Origin: CAVQRB01 sp963715055
GTDB lineage: Bacteria > Pseudomonadota > Alphaproteobacteria > Rhodobacterales > Rhodobacteraceae
Length of the DNA: 64,000 nt
Reading direction: 5' to 3'
NCBI GenBank assembly: GCA_963715055.1
Contig: CAVQRB010000006.1
Location: 372,001-436,000, forward strand
In this document: in pieces, positions 44,104 through 53,149 of the stretch
Numbering within the stretch: position 1 is the first letter of the stretch
Layout of the letters: each line of letters opens with the position of its first letter
Translations under genes and position numbers: made by a program
Notes under the pieces: generated by a model
What the model was told of the DNA's origin: nothing
The model's input: only the letters and a program-made list of their open reading frames with translations
The model's database searches: none

Positions 44104-45461
44104 ACCTCTTGAACGCGGTGCAATTCCCAATCACCGGGTACGCCCTTGAGCCTGTGCCGACCGACATCGACAAATCGCAGTTCCGAACCCACCACCAGAT
44201 CACGCACGGTGCCCGATACCCAGATCTCGTTGCGTGGGGTGGCGTCCACGATCCTGGCTGCGATGTTCACGGACAGACCGCTGACATCGGCCCCGCGTCT
44301 GAAGCACTCGCCGGTGTGGATTGCGGCCCTGATTTCAAGCCCCAGCTCTGACGCGGTCTCCTGCAGATTGCGGGCGCAGGCAACGGCGCGGCTCGGCCCT
44401 GAGAAGGTCGCCAAAATGCCGTCACCCAGCGATTTGACCAAACGGCCGTCGTGACGCGCAACTGCGCGGGCAGCAGCGGTGTCATGTGCCTCGATCGTCC
44501 TCAGCCAGGCGGCGTCGCCTGCCGCGACGCTTGCCGCAGTCGAGCCTACGATGTCGGTAATCAAGATGCTTGTCAGAACGGTTTCAGGCGCTGGGGCACT
44601 CTGTTTGGAAAGCGCAAAGCCGGTAATGAGGTCGACAAACCTGTCGACCGGCCCGATCCATGGCAGGTGCTCGGCGTCCTTGACGATTTCGAACCGGCTG
44701 TTCGGCAGGTTATCCGCCAGATACCTGACCTGAGCCAATTCGACACGTGAGTCGCGCTCTCCGAACAGTACAAGTGTCGGAGCGGTGACCGCGGTCAGGA
44801 TCGGGCGGATGTCGATTTCATAGTTCAGCCGCGTGATCTTGGCCATTGAGGAGGGGCTTGCAGATTGTGTGAGAAGCCGCGACATGAAGGCCTGTTCCTC
44901 AGGATCTTCCGCGACCGACGCCGCGACTTCTTGCAAGAAGCCCGTTGCGTCGCCCCAATTTTTTTCCATGAACGAGACGAAGTTTTCAAATTCGCTTCGC
45001 GATATGCCGTGTGGCCAGTCCGGTTTGCGCGCCCGGCACACGAAACATCCTGCCAGCACGATGGAACGTACCCGTTCGGGGTAGGTTGTGGCAAAGACGG
45101 TCGTCATGTTGCCGCCTTCGCTGACCCCGAACAGTGTGGCCTGATGCGAGGCTGCCGCGTCCATGACCGCACGGATATCTTCGGTCCGTTCTTCCAGCGT
45201 CGGTGCGCCCACGTCGCGGTCCGACATGCCCGTGCCGCGCTTGTCGAAAAGGATCAGACGGCATTTCGAAGCGAGGCCGCGCAGAAACCGCGCGTATCCC
45301 GGGTGTTCCCAAACAACGTCGATATTGTGAAGCCACCCGCTGGCCTAGACCAGATCAACCGGCCCGTCTCCCACGACTTGGTAGGCAATGGCGACATTCC
45401 CGGCACGGGTGAACAACGTGCGCGGTTTGCCAGAGTGAGTGTCATGGCCCGGATCGTACAT
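44100..45461 (-). pseudogene. Alpha/beta hydrolase-adenylate cyclase fusion gene with premature stop
   Basis: The full frame would start at the ATG at 45461 (MYDPGHDTHSGK) and read RTLFTRAGNVAIAYQVVGDGPVDLV, the usual start of an alpha/beta hydrolase domain, but codon 39 is TAG (45345-45347). After it the frame continues undamaged: WEHPGYARFLRGLASKCRLILFDKRGTG, the nucleophile region LFGVSEGGN, then a class III nucleotide cyclase domain with T-D-I-V-G-S-T, LVKSLGDGILATF and HTGECFRRGADVSG. An internal start at ATG 45227 could yield a 375-residue product with an incomplete hydrolase and a complete cyclase domain. A nonsense mutation is the simplest reading. Confidence 0.8.
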
Positions 45462-45516
45462 TAGGCAAGCATAGCATGCGGCACTGATTTTCTGAAAAAA
45501 GAAACGGCGTCCGACA

Positions 45517-45660
45517 TCAGCGCCAGAACGCCATCCAATCGATCAGATCGAGAAGCTTCTTGGCCAGAAAGACGATATGCTCGGAGCCGAAGACCAACAC
45601 GTCGGCCAGCAACAGACCCAATAGGATCAGGCCAAGGACAGCGGCAATGCGGTTGGTCAT
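45517..45660 (-). CDS. Small membrane protein (47 residues)
   Basis: A 47-residue protein, MTNRIAAVLGLILLGLLLAD then VLVFGSEHIVFLAKKLLDLIDWMAFWR. One transmembrane helix is followed by an amphipathic, Trp-containing tail. AAAGGGT lies 3-9 bases before the ATG. It is 96 bases downstream of gap on the same strand. Composition and ribosome binding site favour a real gene; I recognise the type as one of the small conserved membrane proteins of this bacterial group, without known function. Confidence 0.65.
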   Translation of the reverse strand: MTNRIAAVLGLILLGLLLADVLVFGSEHIVFLAKKLLDLIDWMAFWR

Positions 45661-45756
45661 GTGACCCTTTCGAGACCGGAACAGGCGTCGGGCGGTTTTA
45701 CCCGTGCCGGCGGGTATGCCAGCCTTGTGCCTGTCTCGCAAGCGGTGCTGCGAGGG

Positions 45757-46755
45757 TCAGAGGCGCCCCATCGTGACGGCCACATCGGCCATGCGCGCCG
45801 AGAAGGCCCATTCATTGTCATACCACGCGAGCACCCGCACCGTGCGCTTGCCCACCACCTTGGTCTGGTCGGGCGCCACGATGCAACTGTGTTCGGTGTG
45901 GTTGAAGTCGATGGACACCTTGTGCTCGGGATCATAGGCCATGACCTTTGACATCGAGCCCGCGGCCGCCGCGGCGAGGGCGGCATTGACCTCCTCGACA
46001 GTGACCTCGCGGCTGGCCTCGAAGGTCAGGTCCACTGCCGAAACATTCGGCGTGGGCACGCGCATCGCGGTGCCGTCGAGCTTGCCGGCGAGGTTCGGCA
46101 GCACTTCGCCAAGCGCTTTCGCAGCACCTGTGGAGGTCGGGATGATCGCCATGGCGGCGGCCCGCGCCCGGTAGAGGTCATCGTGGCGGCGGTCCAGCGT
46201 CGGCTGGTCGCCGGTGTAGGAATGGATCGTGGTCATGATCCCGCGCTCGATGCCGATCGCCTCGTCCATGACCTTGGCGAGCGGCGCGAGGCAGTTCGTG
46301 GTGCAGGAGCCGTTCGACACCATCCTGTCGCCGGCCAGAAGGTCACGATGGTTGACGCCGAAGACCACCGTGCGGTCGACGTTCCTGGCTGGCGCGGAGA
46401 TCAGCACCCGTTGGGCGCCGCGCGCGATATGGGTTTTCGCCTTGTCGCCGTCGTTGAAGTTGCCGGTGCACTCCAGCACCACGTCGACGTCTTCCCAGTC
46501 CAGCGTGTTCAGATCGTAGCTCGACATCATGCGGATCGGTCCGCGGCCCAGATCGAGCGAATTGGCCCCGACAACCACCTGCCCGGGAAATCGCCCGTGG
46601 ACGGAGTCGTATTTGAGCAGATGGGCGGCAGTGTCGAGCGGCCCGGTGGCGTTGACGGCAACGACTTCGATGTCGTTGCGACCTGAGCTGACGATGTGAG
46701 AGAGCGTGCAGCGCCCGATCCGACCGAAACCGTTGATACCTACTCTGATGGACAT
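45757..46755 (-). CDS. gap: Glyceraldehyde-3-phosphate dehydrogenase (type I)
   Basis: A 332-residue NAD-dependent GAPDH. The NAD motif VGINGFGRIGRCTL starts at residue 4 and the active site is S-N-G-S-C-T-T-N-C-L-A-P with the catalytic first cysteine. The end, WYDNEWAFSARM, is conserved. The ATG at 46755 is chosen because GGAG stands 6 bases upstream; in-frame ATGs at 46761 and 46776 lie on or before that site. It belongs with pgk and tkt elsewhere in the window in central carbon metabolism. Confidence 0.95.
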   Translation of the reverse strand: MSIRVGINGFGRIGRCTLSHIVSSGRNDIEVVAVNATGPLDTAAHLLKYDSVHGRFPGQVVVGANSLDLGRGPIRMMSSYDLNTLDWEDVDVVLECTGNFNDGDKAKTHIARGAQRVLISAPARNVDRTVVFGVNHRDLLAGDRMVSNGSCTTNCLAPLAKVMDEAIGIERGIMTTIHSYTGDQPTLDRRHDDLYRARAAAMAIIPTSTGAAKALGEVLPNLAGKLDGTAMRVPTPNVSAVDLTFEASREVTVEEVNAALAAAAAGSMSKVMAYDPEHKVSIDFNHTEHSCIVAPDQTKVVGKRTVRVLAWYDNEWAFSARMADVAVTMGRL

Positions 46756-46961
46756 GGACATCTCCGCGCGTTTCATATGGAGGCTCTATACCTGCATTGC
46801 TGCATTTGCAAAACGCCTAAAGCGCCGTGATTTCCGAGTGTTAGCGTTAAACCATGGCAACAGTCTGTTGCCTGCCCGTTTTGGTTGTGGAACCGGCCGG
46901 CATTGCCTAGCGTTGGCACGCGTCCCTTGGGGCCTTAAAGAATCGTTAAGGAGATTTTCAG

Positions 46962-47939
46962 ATGAGCGGATTGCTGGCGCTGCTGGATGACGTGGCGGGC
47001 ATCGCGAAGGTGGCGGCGGCCTCGGTCGACGACGTGATCGGGCAGGCGGCCAAGGCAGGTTCCAAGGCAGCCGGTGCGGTCATAGACGATGCTGCGGTCA
47101 CGCCGAAATACGTTCAGGGATTCTCCGCCGACCGCGAGTTGCCGATCATCTGGCGCATCGCCAAGGGATCGATGATCAACAAGCTGGTGTACCTGCTGCC
47201 GATCGGCCTCTTGCTGTCGAATTTCGCGCCCTGGCTGATCACGCCGCTGCTGATGCTCGGCGGCGGGTACCTCTGTTTCGAAGGCGCGGAGAAGGTGGCA
47301 CATGCGCTCGGTGTCGGCGGGCACGGCCATACCGACCACCCGGCAGCGGGCGAGGAACCTGAAGACCCCGCACATCTCGAGGAAAAGAAGGCGCAAGGCG
47401 CGATCAAGACCGATTTCATCCTCTCGGCGGAGATCATGACGATCTCGCTCGCCGCGATCCCGGAAAGCAATTTCTGGATGGAGGCGGCGACGCTTGCAGC
47501 GGTGGCGATCATGATCACCGTTGCGGTCTATGGCGCCGTTGCGTTGATCGTGAAGGCTGATGATGCAGGTCTCGCGATGGCGGCGAAGGGACGGCTCGGG
47601 TTGACCCGCTCTCTCGGACGCGGGATCGTGCGGGCGATGCCTTACCTGATGAAGGCACTGATGGTGATCGGGACGGCGGCGATGCTCTGGGTCGGCGGCA
47701 ATATCGTCGTGCATGGGATGGAGATTCTGGGCGCGCCCTGGCTCTACGACCAGATCCACCATGCTGCGGAGGCCGCCTCCCATGCGGTGCCGGAAAACAT
47801 GATGGGGGCCGTGAAATGGGCCGTGACGGCGGCCTTCGATGGTGTCTTCGGGCTGGCGCTGGGTTTGGCTCTCATTCCCTTGGGGGAAAAGATCGTGACG
47901 CCGCTCTGGCGGGCGGTCTTCGTGCGCAAGGCGCACTAG
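46962..47939 (+). CDS. DUF808 family inner membrane protein
   Basis: A 325-residue DUF808 protein (YedI-like). The N-terminus, GLLALLDDVAGIAKVAAASVDDVIGQAAKAGSKAAGAVIDD, is the signature of the family, followed by several hydrophobic helices and an acidic/His loop (GGHGHTDHPAAGEEPEDPAHLE). AAGGAG precedes the ATG at 46962 by eight bases. The family has no established function. It is convergent with tkt, with 46 bases between stops. Confidence 0.9.
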   Translation: MSGLLALLDDVAGIAKVAAASVDDVIGQAAKAGSKAAGAVIDDAAVTPKYVQGFSADRELPIIWRIAKGSMINKLVYLLPIGLLLSNFAPWLITPLLMLGGGYLCFEGAEKVAHALGVGGHGHTDHPAAGEEPEDPAHLEEKKAQGAIKTDFILSAEIMTISLAAIPESNFWMEAATLAAVAIMITVAVYGAVALIVKADDAGLAMAAKGRLGLTRSLGRGIVRAMPYLMKALMVIGTAAMLWVGGNIVVHGMEILGAPWLYDQIHHAAEAASHAVPENMMGAVKWAVTAAFDGVFGLALGLALIPLGEKIVTPLWRAVFVRKAH

Positions 47940-47985
47940 GCAAAGGCGGATGGAAGGCGGCGCGGGCGGACCCGCACCGCAGGTC

Positions 47986-50040
47986 TCAAAGCGTCGTGTC
48001 GGGTTCCCACTTGCCGTCGAGCAGGTCGCGCACCTTCTGCGCAACCGCCTCGGCGGTTATTCCGAACTCCTTGTAGAGCGTGCCCGCCGGCGCAGAGGCC
48101 CCGAAGCCATGCATGCCGACGAAGCCGGACTTCTCGCGCTTGCCGCGCTCGCCGTAGAGCCACCGGTCCCAGCCGAAGCGCACGCCTGCTTCAACCGCGA
48201 CCCGCACCGGACCGCCCGGCAGGACGCGCTTGCGGTAGCCTTGGTCTTGCGCTTCGAAAAGCTCCCAGCAGGGCATGGAGACGACCCGCGTGCCAATGTC
48301 TTCGGCCTGCAGGATGTCACGTGCCGCCATGGCGATCTCTACCTCGGAGCCGGTTGCCAGCAGGATCGCGCGGCGGCGCCCGTCGGCATCGGCCAGCACA
48401 TAGGCGCCCTGCGCCGTCAGGTTCTTGTTGCGGTGAACGGTGCGCACCGTCGGCAGGTTCTGCCGCGTGAGCGAGAGAACCGAGGGCGTTTCCTTCGAGG
48501 TCAGCGCCAGTTCCCAGGCCTCCGCCGTCTCGATGGTGTCGGCAGGGCGGAAGACATGGGTGTTGGGCGTTGCACGGCTGATCGCGAGGTGCTCGACCGG
48601 CTGGTGCGTCGGGCCATCCTCGCCCAGACCAATGCTGTCGTGGGTCATGACGAAAACGGTCGGGATTTTCATGAGCGCCGACAGACGCATCGCGGGACGC
48701 GCGTAATCGGTGAAACACATGAAGGTGCCGCCGTAGGGCCGGATACCGCCATGCAGCGCCATGCCGTTCATCGCCGCTGCCATACCGTGCTCGCGGATGC
48801 CCCAGTAGACATAGCGCCCGCCGCGGTTGTCGACGTCGAAGACGCCGAGATCGGCGGTCTTGGTATTGTTGGAGCCGGTGAGGTCAGCCGAGCCGCCGAC
48901 GGTTTCCGGCATCACCGGGTTGAGCACCTCGAGCACTTTCTCGGAACTGGCGCGGGTGGCGAGTTTCGGTGCGGCCTCCGACATCTGTTTCTTGAAGGCC
49001 TTGACCGTGGCCGCAAGCTTCTTCGGGGCTTCCAGCGCATAGGCGCGGTTGAAGGCCTCGCGCTTGTTGCGCGGCATCGCATCGAAGCGTTCCTCCCAGG
49101 CGCGGCGGTCCGCTGCACCCCTGGACCCGATCGCCTCCCATGCCTTCTTGACGTCGCCCGGTACCTCGAAAGGACCGGTGGTCCAACCATAGGCTTCCTT
49201 GGCTGCGGCCATCTGGGCGGCATCGGTCAGCGCCCCGTGACCCTTCGAGGTGTCCTGCGCTGCATGGCCGAGGGCGATATGCGTCTTGCAGGCGATCATC
49301 GTCGGCGTGTCGGTCTTTTTTGCCTCGGCCAGTGCTGCATCGATGGCCTTGGGATCGTGACCGTCGATCTCCAGAACGTCCCAGCCGGCAGAACGGAAAC
49401 GCCCGACCTGATCGGTACGATCGGAGAGCGTCACCGGCCCGTCGATAGTGATGTTGTTGTTATCCCAGAGCACGATCAGCTTGCCGAGCTTATGGCGGCC
49501 GGCGAGCGTTATCGCCTCCTGGCTCACGCCCTCCATCAGGCAGCCGTCCCCGGCGATGACATAGGTATAGTGGTCCACGACCTTCTTGCCGTAATGCGCG
49601 CGCTGGATCTCCTCGGCCATGGCGAAGCCCACGGAATTGGCGATTCCTTGTCCGAGAGGGCCGGTGGTGGTCTCAATGCCGCTGGCATGGCCGTACTCGG
49701 GATGGCCTGCGGTGATCGCGCCCCATTGGCGGAAGTTCCGGATCTGCTCGATCGTCATGTCTGCATAGCCGGTCAGATGCAGCAGCGAATAGAGCAGCAT
49801 CGAGCCGTGGCCCGCGGACAGGATGAACCGGTCGCGGTCGGGCCAGTTCGGTGCGGAGGCGTCGAATTTCAGGTGCTTTTCGAAGAGCACCGTCGCCACA
49901 TCCGCCATGCCCATGGGCATGCCCGAGTGGCCGGAATTGGCGGCGGCCACGGCGTCGAGCGTGAGCGCCCGGATGGCGGTCGCCTTGGACCAGTGATCGG
50001 GGTTGGCGGCGGCGAGGGCTTTGAGATCCACGGGAAGCAT
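47986..50040 (-). CDS. tkt: Transketolase
   Basis: A 684-residue thiamine diphosphate enzyme of the pentose phosphate/Calvin pathways. Conserved parts are NSGHSGMPMGMADVA, GPLGQGIANSVGFA, the ThDP motif G-D-G-C-L-M-E-G, DNNNITIDG, and YFGI-type text (VYWGIREHGMAAAMNG, THDSIGLGEDGPTHQPVE). The ATG at 50040 is used here; a GTG nine bases later (50031) has AAAGGA at better spacing and would give the common MDLKAL start, so the true start may be there. It is divergent from zauP. Confidence 0.96.
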   Translation of the reverse strand: MLPVDLKALAAANPDHWSKATAIRALTLDAVAAANSGHSGMPMGMADVATVLFEKHLKFDASAPNWPDRDRFILSAGHGSMLLYSLLHLTGYADMTIEQIRNFRQWGAITAGHPEYGHASGIETTTGPLGQGIANSVGFAMAEEIQRAHYGKKVVDHYTYVIAGDGCLMEGVSQEAITLAGRHKLGKLIVLWDNNNITIDGPVTLSDRTDQVGRFRSAGWDVLEIDGHDPKAIDAALAEAKKTDTPTMIACKTHIALGHAAQDTSKGHGALTDAAQMAAAKEAYGWTTGPFEVPGDVKKAWEAIGSRGAADRRAWEERFDAMPRNKREAFNRAYALEAPKKLAATVKAFKKQMSEAAPKLATRASSEKVLEVLNPVMPETVGGSADLTGSNNTKTADLGVFDVDNRGGRYVYWGIREHGMAAAMNGMALHGGIRPYGGTFMCFTDYARPAMRLSALMKIPTVFVMTHDSIGLGEDGPTHQPVEHLAISRATPNTHVFRPADTIETAEAWELALTSKETPSVLSLTRQNLPTVRTVHRNKNLTAQGAYVLADADGRRRAILLATGSEVEIAMAARDILQAEDIGTRVVSMPCWELFEAQDQGYRKRVLPGGPVRVAVEAGVRFGWDRWLYGERGKREKSGFVGMHGFGASAPAGTLYKEFGITAEAVAQKVRDLLDGKWEPDTTL

Positions 50041-50312
50041 ATCCTTTGTCGGCAGCGCCGCCCGGGTCGGGCCTGATGCGCGGGAAGTGATGGTTCGCAG
50101 GCTGCATAACAGCCAGACCGCAAAGATCAAGTGGCGCAAAGCCGCCGATGCGAAGGCGCAACATGAACTGCGCCGCGCAAGGGATTGATCACGCTAAAGA
50201 GGGTGTTTGTTGTGTCGCGCCTTAGGCGCTACGCTAACTGAAAGCCGGATACAATTCGCCTCCCCGTAGAGGAGCGTTGACCGGAAATCGTACCGCAAGG
50301 AGCGAGGTGGGC

Positions 50313-50792
50313 ATGAGCGAGATCGAAGACTTCCAAAGCCGGATCATGGCCGCTCTCGACCGCGCCGCGCGTGGCCTGGACAAACTGGGCAGCGGCGACA
50401 GCGAGGCCCTGGAGCGGGCGCTGGAGGAGGAACGGACCACCAACGCGCAGCTCAACGAACGTGTCCGGGTGCTTGGCGAACGTCAGGACCGGGCGCTGGA
50501 GGCAATGGAAGTCAAGGCCAAGGAAGCGGCGGCCCGTTTGCAGGCGCTCGATCTGGAACTGCAACGCCTGCGCCGGGCCAATGCGCAACTGACCGAGGCC
50601 TGTGAGGCCTTGCGCGATGCCAATGCCGAAGGCGTGGGCGAGCCGCATCTCATCAACAAGGCGATGATGGCCGAACTCGAGGCCATGCGCGCCATGCGCA
50701 ACGCCGAACGCGCCGAGGCCGAGGAGATCATCGCGGCCCTGACGCCGCTTCTGAACGGATCGGCCTCCGAAACCGCAGGGGAGAACGCCTGA
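50313..50792 (+). CDS. Coiled-coil protein, probable ZauP (ZapA upstream protein)
   Basis: A 159-residue, almost wholly coiled-coil protein (about residues 30-110, ERALEEERTTNAQLNERV, AAARLQALDLELQRLRRANAQL) with a conserved C-terminal stretch PHLINKAMMAELEAMRAMRNAERAE. It overlaps zapA by one base (TGATG). In Caulobacter the gene directly upstream of zapA encodes ZauP, a coiled-coil partner of ZapA at the division site; position, size and fold match. Assignment is by synteny and structure type, not by strong sequence signature. Confidence 0.65.
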   Translation: MSEIEDFQSRIMAALDRAARGLDKLGSGDSEALERALEEERTTNAQLNERVRVLGERQDRALEAMEVKAKEAAARLQALDLELQRLRRANAQLTEACEALRDANAEGVGEPHLINKAMMAELEAMRAMRNAERAEAEEIIAALTPLLNGSASETAGENA

Positions 50793-51184
50793 TGCCGGAA
50801 GTGAAGATCAACATCGGTGGACGCACCTTCGATGTGGCCTGCCAGGCGGGCGAGGAGCATTACCTCCAGACCGCCGCAAAGATGCTGGATGACGAGGCAC
50901 AGGTGCTCTCCGATCAGGTCGGGCGGATGCCCGAGGCCCGCATGCTGCTGATGGCGGGGCTGATGCTCGCCGACAAGACCGCCAGCGTCGAGGACAAGGT
51001 GGCAGAGGTGCAGGCGCTTCTGGCCGAGCGCGATGCCGAACTCGCTGCCTTGCGCGCCTCGAAGGCCGAGCCCGAGCGCATCGAGGTTCCCGTGGTGCCG
51101 CAAAGCGTCACCGACACGCTGGCCGAGCTTGCCGCCCGCGCCGAGTCCTTGGCGGATGAGGTCGAGGAAAAGGCCGGAAGGTGA
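50792..51184 (+). CDS. zapA: Cell division protein ZapA
   Basis: A 130-residue ZapA. The N-terminal globular part (EVKINIGGRTFDVACQAGEEHYLQTAAKMLD) and the following helix (MLLMAGLMLADK) are typical; the C-terminal half forms a coiled coil. ZapA bundles FtsZ filaments at midcell. It is translationally coupled to the upstream ZauP-like gene and followed by a structured, non-coding stretch in the position where proteobacteria usually carry 6S RNA. Confidence 0.92.
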   Translation: MPEVKINIGGRTFDVACQAGEEHYLQTAAKMLDDEAQVLSDQVGRMPEARMLLMAGLMLADKTASVEDKVAEVQALLAERDAELAALRASKAEPERIEVPVVPQSVTDTLAELAARAESLADEVEEKAGR

Positions 51185-51189
51185 AATCC

Positions 51190-51312
51190 GTGTTCAGGCT
51201 GGATTGCCAGCGTTCGTCACCATGACTGCACGGCGCTGACCTGTGGCCGAACCCCGGAAGCGGACCACGACGACTCGAGCGGGATCGTCACGACACCACT
51301 GACCACCTGAAA
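51190..51312 (+). ncRNA. ssrS: Probable 6S RNA downstream of zapA
   Basis: The 184 bases between zapA and grxD are non-coding but structured. TTCAGG-c-TGG (51193-51202) can pair with CCA-CCTGAA (51303-51311) as a closing stem; GTGGCCG pairs with CGG-a-CCAC as an inner hairpin and GACGA with TCGTC as another. In many proteobacteria 6S RNA, the regulator of sigma70-RNA polymerase, is encoded directly after zapA. I could not match a full 6S model, and the boundaries are approximate. Confidence 0.5.
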
Positions 51313-51335
51313 TGCAAAAGGCGCCGCTTTGCACT
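51311..51335. terminator. Hairpin after the 6S candidate, between convergent units
   Basis: TGCAAA and TTTGCA flank AGGCGCCGC. Read on the minus strand it is a GGCGCC hairpin followed by TTTT and would serve grxD; on the plus strand the T-run is short. Confidence 0.5.
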
Positions 51336-51368
51336 GCGACGCCCTTCAACGATGCGGATGGATCTGCC

Positions 51369-51731
51369 TCAGCCGTTGGCTTCGCGGATCTTGTCGGCGG
51401 CATCCTTGTCGAAGGTCACGCCGTTCTTTTCAAAGAGCGTATCCAACTCGCCGGAGAGGGTCATCTCCGTGATGATGTCGCATCCGCCGACGAATTCGCC
51501 TTTCACGTAAAGCTGCGGGATTGTCGGCCAGTCGGAGAAGTCCTTGATGCCCTGACGAATGCCCTCATCTGCCAGCACATTCACATCCGAAAAGTCGACG
51601 CCCATGTAGTTCAGCACCCCCGCCACGCGGCTCGAAAACCCGCACTGCGGCATTTCCTTGGTGCCCTTCATGAAAAGCACCACGGTATTGGCGTCGATGG
51701 TCTCTTTGATCTTTGTTGCGGCGTCGGTCAT
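51369..51731 (-). CDS. grxD: Monothiol glutaredoxin (Grx4/GrxD type)
   Basis: A 120-residue monothiol glutaredoxin with the active site C-G-F-S in KEMPQCGFSSRV and WPTIPQLYVKGEFVGGCDI, the glutathione-binding part. These proteins carry a [2Fe-2S] cluster shared with glutathione and work with BolA proteins in iron-sulfur delivery. The bolA gene lies 49 bases upstream on the same strand, so the partners are co-encoded. Confidence 0.96.
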   Translation of the reverse strand: MTDAATKIKETIDANTVVLFMKGTKEMPQCGFSSRVAGVLNYMGVDFSDVNVLADEGIRQGIKDFSDWPTIPQLYVKGEFVGGCDIITEMTLSGELDTLFEKNGVTFDKDAADKIREANG

Positions 51732-51780
51732 CTGGGTTGTCCTTTGAGAAAATCTGTCGAAAGAGGCAGGCTGGCTATGA

Positions 51781-52017
51781 TCAGTCCGGCGCTCTCGTGG
51801 TCAGGGCCAGCGCGTGCAGTTCACCCTGCGTGCCATCCATCTTGCCCTTCAGAGCGGCATAGACGGCACGTTGCTGCTGCACGCGGTTCAGCCCGCGGAA
51901 ACTCTCGTCGACGACCATGGCGGACATATGCACGCCATCGTCTCCTTCGACCTGAATCTTGGCCTTTGGGAAGCTTTCCCGCAGCAGGTCTTCGATCTCT
52001 TGCGCGCTCATCGGCAT
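51781..52017 (-). CDS. bolA: BolA family protein
   Basis: A 78-residue BolA-type protein. The features are QEIEDLLRESFPKAKIQVEGDDGVHMSAMVVDESFRGLNRVQQQRAVYAAL, with the F-x-G-x-x-x-x-x-x-H/Q-R core, although the usual helix histidine before R is replaced (V-Q-Q-Q-R-A). BolA proteins bind monothiol glutaredoxins through a shared iron-sulfur cluster. It is first in a two-gene unit with grxD. Confidence 0.93.
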   Translation of the reverse strand: MPMSAQEIEDLLRESFPKAKIQVEGDDGVHMSAMVVDESFRGLNRVQQQRAVYAALKGKMDGTQGELHALALTTRAPD

Positions 52018-52180
52018 GGTCAGGCTCCGTCTTCGGTCGACGCAGCAGATGTAATGTCTGGGGCGCGCCGGGACAAGGCGTGAATTTCTGCTGAATGGGG
52101 CACGGATGACGGGGCGACTGCGTCACAATCGGGCAGACAAGCGCGCTGGCCTCGGTCATACTGAGGCCCGGAGGTTTGCC

Positions 52181-53149
52181 ATGGATGTTTTTGACAATGC
52201 GCCGGAACAGGCGTTGGTCTGGCACGAGGCCGGGCGGGGTGCGGTTCTGGCAACGGTCGTGGAGACCTGGGGCTCCGCGCCGCGCCGGATCGGGGCGCAA
52301 TTGGTGATTGCGGGTGACGGCGAGATGCAGGGCTCCGTCTCGGGGGGCTGCGTCGAAGGCGCCGTGGTGCTGGAGGCGGCGGATGCGCTTGAAAAGGGCG
52401 AGCAGCGCCTCCTGGAATATGGTGTCAGCGATGGCGACGCCTTCGCCGTGGGGCTGGCCTGTGGCGGAACGATTCGCATCCTGGTGGAACCGGTCGGCTC
52501 GGCACTGCCCGAGGCGGTGTTGCGCGAACTGGTGGCCGCGCGGTCGGCGCGAAACCCCATCGCCTACGAGGTTCGACTGAGTGATGGACGCAGGCGGTTG
52601 CTGGACGACGGATATGCCGAGCGTTTCGCGATGGATCGCTCCGGTTTCGAGGAAGACGGCGACATTTTCGTGGCAATTCACAACCCGCCGCTGCGCCTGA
52701 TTGTCGTGGGCGCGGTGCATGTGGCGCAGGCGCTGGTGCCGATGGCCCGGATCGCAGGCTATGACCCGGTGATCGTCGATCCGCGCGGGGCCTTCGGCTC
52801 TGAGGCACGCTTTCCCGGCGAGCGGATCGTTGCGGACTGGCCGGACGAGGCGCTGGAAGCGATCGGTCTCGACACCCGCACGGCGGTAGTCCTGCTCACC
52901 CATGATCCCAAGCTCGACGATCCCGCGCTGCACATCGCCCTGCGTGCGCGCTGTTTCTACATCGGTGCGCTCGGCTCGAAGCGCACCCATGGCACGCGGG
53001 TGGAGCGGCTTGCCGCGGCAGGGTTCGATCCGTCGGTCATCGGGCGCATCCACGGGCCGGTGGGGCTCGACATCGGTGCCGCGAGCCCACCGGAAATCGC
53101 CCTGTCGATTCTCGCGGAAATGACCCGCGTTCTGCGTCGCGGATCATGA
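52181..53149 (+). CDS. XdhC family molybdenum-enzyme maturation factor
   Basis: A 322-residue XdhC/CoxI family protein. The N-terminal XdhC domain has VLATVVETWGSAPRRIGAQLVI and GSVSGGCVEGAVV, and the C-terminal Rossmann-like domain has LIVVGAVHVAQALVPMARIAGYDPVIVDPR and YIGALGSKRTH. These proteins bind molybdenum cofactor, sulfurate it and insert it into xanthine dehydrogenase-type enzymes. The ATG at 52181 has GGAGGT upstream. It overlaps the next gene by four bases and lies 1.1 kb before the cox-like genes it presumably matures. Confidence 0.92.
   Translation: MDVFDNAPEQALVWHEAGRGAVLATVVETWGSAPRRIGAQLVIAGDGEMQGSVSGGCVEGAVVLEAADALEKGEQRLLEYGVSDGDAFAVGLACGGTIRILVEPVGSALPEAVLRELVAARSARNPIAYEVRLSDGRRRLLDDGYAERFAMDRSGFEEDGDIFVAIHNPPLRLIVVGAVHVAQALVPMARIAGYDPVIVDPRGAFGSEARFPGERIVADWPDEALEAIGLDTRTAVVLLTHDPKLDDPALHIALRARCFYIGALGSKRTHGTRVERLAAAGFDPSVIGRIHGPVGLDIGAASPPEIALSILAEMTRVLRRGS

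Noticed and set aside
47950..50076. A 708-codon open frame on the plus strand opposite tkt
   Set aside because: Shadow of the transketolase codon bias; no domain and no ribosome binding site.
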